DNA of 49,755 nucleotides from Actinomycetes bacterium (GTDB taxonomy: Bacteria > Actinomycetota > CADDZG01 > JAHWKV01). The notes under the pieces are model-generated. The model did not search any database. It was not told the DNA's origin and worked only from the letters and a program-made list of their open reading frames with translations. Numbering within the stretch: position 1 is the stretch's first letter; each line of letters starts with the position of its first letter. The stretch lies in NCBI GenBank assembly GCA_029263075.1, contig JAJCYE010000085.1, positions 1-49,755 of the forward strand, given 5' to 3'. A program made the translations under genes and the position numbers. Shown here in pieces: positions 46,434 to 49,755 of the stretch.

Positions 46434-47153
46434 ATGACCGACAAGATGACCATTGATGAGCTCGCCAGAGAAGCCGGAACCACCACCCGGAACGTCCGGG
46501 CCTATCAAACGCGGGGTGTCCTGGACCCTCCACAAATTATCGGCCGAATCGGGTATTACAGCGAAGAGCACCTCACCCGCCTTCGCCTGATCTCACGCCT
46601 CCAGCAGCGGGGCTTCGGCCTTCAGGCCATCAACGACCTTCTTTCGGCTCACGACACCGGCTCCTCGCTCGGGGACGTCCTTGGGTTCAGCGACGCGCTG
46701 ATGGCCCCGTGGACCGACGAGGTACCCGAAGAGATCACCCGGGTCGAGCTTGAAGAAAAGTTCCCCGAGATCAAAGACGACGAGTCACTCATCAACAAGG
46801 CCGTTGCCCTGGACCTGCTTGCGCCCAAGGATGGCGGCTGGAGTATCCCCAGCCCCCGCCTGATGCGCGTAGGAGCTCAATTGGTATCGGTAGGGATCCC
46901 GTTGGCCGTAGTCCTAAAGCAGGCCGAGTTGATGAAGGTGGACATCGACAGCCTCTCCTGGCGGCTGGTTGCCATGTTCGGAATGTACATCTGGGAGCCG
47001 TTCGTCAGCGGGTCAACCCCCGATCGCGAACTGGCCGACATCACCAAGATCCTTCAGGAACTCAGGCCGCTGGCGGCCGAGGCAGTCAGCGTATTCCTGG
47101 CTCGGGCGATGCAAAACGCCACCGAGGCAGCCACCCTGATGGAGCTCGGCTAA
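46434..47153 (+). CDS. MerR family transcriptional regulator
   Basis: MTIDELAREAGTTTRNVRAYQTRGVLDPPQIIGRIGYYSEEHLTRLRLISRLQQRGFGLQAINDLL; SD TGGAGG. Confidence 0.9.
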   Translation: MTDKMTIDELAREAGTTTRNVRAYQTRGVLDPPQIIGRIGYYSEEHLTRLRLISRLQQRGFGLQAINDLLSAHDTGSSLGDVLGFSDALMAPWTDEVPEEITRVELEEKFPEIKDDESLINKAVALDLLAPKDGGWSIPSPRLMRVGAQLVSVGIPLAVVLKQAELMKVDIDSLSWRLVAMFGMYIWEPFVSGSTPDRELADITKILQELRPLAAEAVSVFLARAMQNATEAATLMELG

Positions 47154-47224
47154 CCGGCGGGGCTCCCCCGCCGCCCGGAATCTCGGCGACCCCTGGCACG
47201 ACAACCGCGTATGATCAGCGGGTT

Positions 47225-48691
47225 ATGACGGATCGGGAATCCGGCACGGGCTTCGAGCCCCTCCGGTACCACCAGGCGACCAAACACAGCCCTTCGTCGG
47301 TGCGCCGCGGGACCCATCGGATCGACAGGAAGGATCCCCCGGAGCAGTTCAAGCGTTACCTCGAACTTGCCCCCATCTCCCTGCCGGCCCCTGCGCCGGA
47401 CACCGGATATCCCACCTCCAGGGCGATTACGGGTCGGCCGGCGGATCCACGCCCGCTCGACCTTGCTGAGCTCACCCGGTTGGTTGTCTGCGCTGCCGGG
47501 ATCAAGCGCATCCGGGCCCAGGCCGGCGCCGAGCCCATCTACCTGCGCACCTACGCGAGCGCGGGTGCCCTCTACCCGATTGAGGTGTATCTTGCCTGCG
47601 CCGGAGTAGACGGTCTCGGCGACGGCGTCTATCACTACAGTCCATTGGACGAGGCGTTGCGGCTTGTGCGCCCGGGCGACCCGCGTCCTTTCCTTATGCG
47701 TGCCTGCGGCAACCGCCCAAGCATTGGGCGAGCGCCGGTTACCGCGGTCCTTTCCGGTATTCCCTGGCGAACCAACTGGAAGTATCAAGCACGGGGCTAC
47801 CGTCACCTCTTCTGGGATGCGGGCATGCTCGCCGCCAACCTGCTGGCCCTCTGCGCCTCCGGCGGGCACAGTTGTGAAGTCGTTTTGGGCTTTGTTGATT
47901 CCGAACTCGACGCGCTAGTAGGGATCGACGGCCACAGCGAACTTTCCGTTTGTTTGATCCCCATCGGATTCGACGAGGCCGCCGGGGCCGGGGCTGAGCC
48001 TTCGACCGGCCCCGCTGCCCAGGTTCACCACCCGGTTGGCAGGATTTCGTTTCACCAGCGCGAGTACCCCGAGGTGACGGAGGCCCATCTGAACACCGCG
48101 TTGCAGAGTTGCGCTAAAGCTCAACTTTGGCAGCAAGATCCATTCCCCAACCAGGCTCCCCCGCCGTCCGACTTTGCCTTTACAGGCATCGAACAGGTCA
48201 TCCGCAAGCGGGGCTCCAAAGGAAGTTTCTCCCGTGCACCAATTCCGGCAGACGACCTCGAGGGCATCATTGTTGCCTCCACCTACTCCCTTCCCTGCGA
48301 CTGGGGCGAAGACCTGACGCAGGTTGGTCTGGTGGTGAACGCCGTTTCCGGCCTGGAGCCGGGTGCGTACTCCGCGGTGTGGGGCATGCAACAGATCGCT
48401 TTGGGCAATCTGCGGGAACGGGCGCAGTTCTTATGTCTCGAGCAGAAGCTGGGGGGCGATGCCGCCGCTACTCTGTTCCTTCTTACCGACCTGGAAGATG
48501 CCACAACAACGCTGGGTGCCCGCAGCTACCGGGCCGCGCAATTGAATGCCGGCATCGTCGGGGGGCGGATATACCTGTGTACATACGGTTGCGGACTCGG
48601 GGCCACCGGACTCACCTTCTACGATGACGAGGTCCGCAACCTCTTCCAAACCCAGGCAGAACCGATGCTGGTGGTCGCGGTCGGGGCCTAG
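47225..48691 (+). CDS. SagB-type/tandem nitroreductase-domain oxidoreductase
   Basis: YHQATKHSP...RAITGRPADPRPLDLAELTRLVVCAAGI...RTYASAGALYPIEVYL; second domain AYSAVWGMQQIALGNLRERAQFLCLEQKLGGDAAATLFLLTDL...GARSYRAAQLNAGIVGGRIYLCTYGCGLGATGLTFYDDEV. Confidence 0.85.
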   Translation: MTDRESGTGFEPLRYHQATKHSPSSVRRGTHRIDRKDPPEQFKRYLELAPISLPAPAPDTGYPTSRAITGRPADPRPLDLAELTRLVVCAAGIKRIRAQAGAEPIYLRTYASAGALYPIEVYLACAGVDGLGDGVYHYSPLDEALRLVRPGDPRPFLMRACGNRPSIGRAPVTAVLSGIPWRTNWKYQARGYRHLFWDAGMLAANLLALCASGGHSCEVVLGFVDSELDALVGIDGHSELSVCLIPIGFDEAAGAGAEPSTGPAAQVHHPVGRISFHQREYPEVTEAHLNTALQSCAKAQLWQQDPFPNQAPPPSDFAFTGIEQVIRKRGSKGSFSRAPIPADDLEGIIVASTYSLPCDWGEDLTQVGLVVNAVSGLEPGAYSAVWGMQQIALGNLRERAQFLCLEQKLGGDAAATLFLLTDLEDATTTLGARSYRAAQLNAGIVGGRIYLCTYGCGLGATGLTFYDDEVRNLFQTQAEPMLVVAVGA

Positions 48692-48870
48692 GTCCGGGGA
48701 TCCCAGGGACCAGCACAGACTTGGCGTCGGTGCAGTTTGCGGTTGCCGAGAAACGAAATTCTCTACCCATTGCCAAGCAGTTTGAAACGTTTTAGTGTCG
48801 GTCCTCCGGGTCTGAGCTCCGACAACTTGCAGCGAAATCGATCCCGGACTCCCGACGTAAGGATGGGCCT

Positions 48871-49755
48871 ATTTCCGCCAAAAACCGCAAAAATCGTTCG
48901 GCCGTTTTCAGCGCCCTGGCCGTCTCAACCGCCTGCCTGTGGTTTGTGCTCGCCGGCGCCGTAGGCGCTCAACCCTCCCCCCCGCTCTGCTTCGGGGAGC
49001 CCGCCACGATTACCGGAACTTCCGGCTCCAACGTTTTGACCGGCACCAACGGCAACGATGTGATCGCCGGACTGGGTGGCAGCGACAAGATCGACGGCCG
49101 AGGAGGCGACGACCTTATCTGCGGCGGGGACGGCAACGACTCCATAGAGGGCGGGGACGGCAACGACCGCATCGATGGCGGCGGCGGCTCGGATCGGCTG
49201 GGCGGGGACGACGGCAACGACCGGATCTTCGGCGGGCCCGGTAACGACTCCCTTTCCGGCGACGACGGCGACGACCAGTTGTTCGGCGAAGGCGGCAGCG
49301 ACAAGATGAGCGGCGGGTCCGGCACGGACAACTGCTACGTCGAATCCCCGGGCGACAGCACGTCGTCCTGTGAAACCAACCTCCCCCCCAACGAAGCCCC
49401 CACGGCGAACGACGACGGGCCCTACTTGGTCAACGAAGACGCCGGCGGTCCACTGGTGGTCGCGGCGGCAACCGGAGTCCTCGCCAACGACACCGATCCC
49501 GACGGCCCCCCGCCCATCACTGCGGTGCTGATCACCGGGCCGGCCAACTCTGCGTCGTTCTCCCTCAACGCTGACGGCGGTTTCAGCTACTCCCCCGCCG
49601 CCGACTCCTGCGGCCCCGACGGCTTCACCTACCTGGCCAGGGACGGCGACGGCGCGGACTCATCCCCGGCCACCGTCGCCATCGACGTGGTCTGCGTCAA
49701 CGACGTTCCTTCTTTTGTCGCCGGTCCCGACCAGAGCACCGGCGAAGACTCCGGC
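48871..49755 (+). CDS. Secreted RTX/hemolysin-type Ca-binding repeat protein with cadherin-like domain (3' end outside window)
   Basis: Frame +1 from an ATT at 48871 after AAGGA: ISAKNRKNRSAVFSALAVSTACLWFVLAGAVGAQPSPPLCFGEPATITGTSGSNVLTGTNGNDVIAGLGGSDKIDGRGGDDLICGGDGNDSIEGGDGNDRIDGGGGSDRL..., then NEAPTANDDGPYLVNEDAGGPLVVAAATGVLANDTDPDG. Not in the ORF track (no ATG/GTG/TTG upstream in frame). Confidence 0.75.
   Translation, partial: MSAKNRKNRSAVFSALAVSTACLWFVLAGAVGAQPSPPLCFGEPATITGTSGSNVLTGTNGNDVIAGLGGSDKIDGRGGDDLICGGDGNDSIEGGDGNDRIDGGGGSDRLGGDDGNDRIFGGPGNDSLSGDDGDDQLFGEGGSDKMSGGSGTDNCYVESPGDSTSSCETNLPPNEAPTANDDGPYLVNEDAGGPLVVAAATGVLANDTDPDGPPPITAVLITGPANSASFSLNADGGFSYSPAADSCGPDGFTYLARDGDGADSSPATVAIDVVCVNDVPSFVAGPDQSTGEDSG

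Noticed and set aside
48939-49244. 101-aa Arg-rich ORF
   Set aside because: Out-of-frame reading of the RTX repeats; frame +1 gives clear GGxGxD repeats.

Overview
High-GC window, probably actinobacterial, with no rRNA, tRNA, CRISPR or transposase recognised. Left part (minus strand): end of malQ (plus), a 5'-nucleotidase-like gene, glgX, glgB, then a complete dcw (division/cell wall) cluster read right to left: mraZ, a small unannotated membrane ORF, rsmH, ftsL-like, ftsI-type PBP, murE, murF, mraY, murD, ftsW, murG, murC, murB, ftsQ, a winged-helix-like gene, ftsZ, pgeF, yggS-type, sepF, yggT, divIVA and a disordered membrane protein. Middle: HNH endonuclease, SARP/BTAD regulator with a divergent leaderless-looking small gene, MerR, DUF3040, LexA-box-preceded dinB, SufT/PaaD-like, thiE. 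Right part (plus strand mostly): an apparent glycine reductase selenoprotein A (grdA) read through an in-frame UGA (ATECFV-U-TASGAMDL) that the ORF track truncates, followed co-directionally by a STAS-GAF-ANTAR / ATPase-like / CheB / CheR-PAS signalling cluster, an LPRTG surface protein with a sortase and an FN3 protein, moaA, a polytopic membrane protein with a divergent MerR, a tandem nitroreductase (SagB-like) gene and an RTX/cadherin-like secreted protein running off the edge. The headline observation is the orphan Sec-containing grdA with a candidate bacterial SECIS hairpin. All assignments are by reading motifs; no database search was run.
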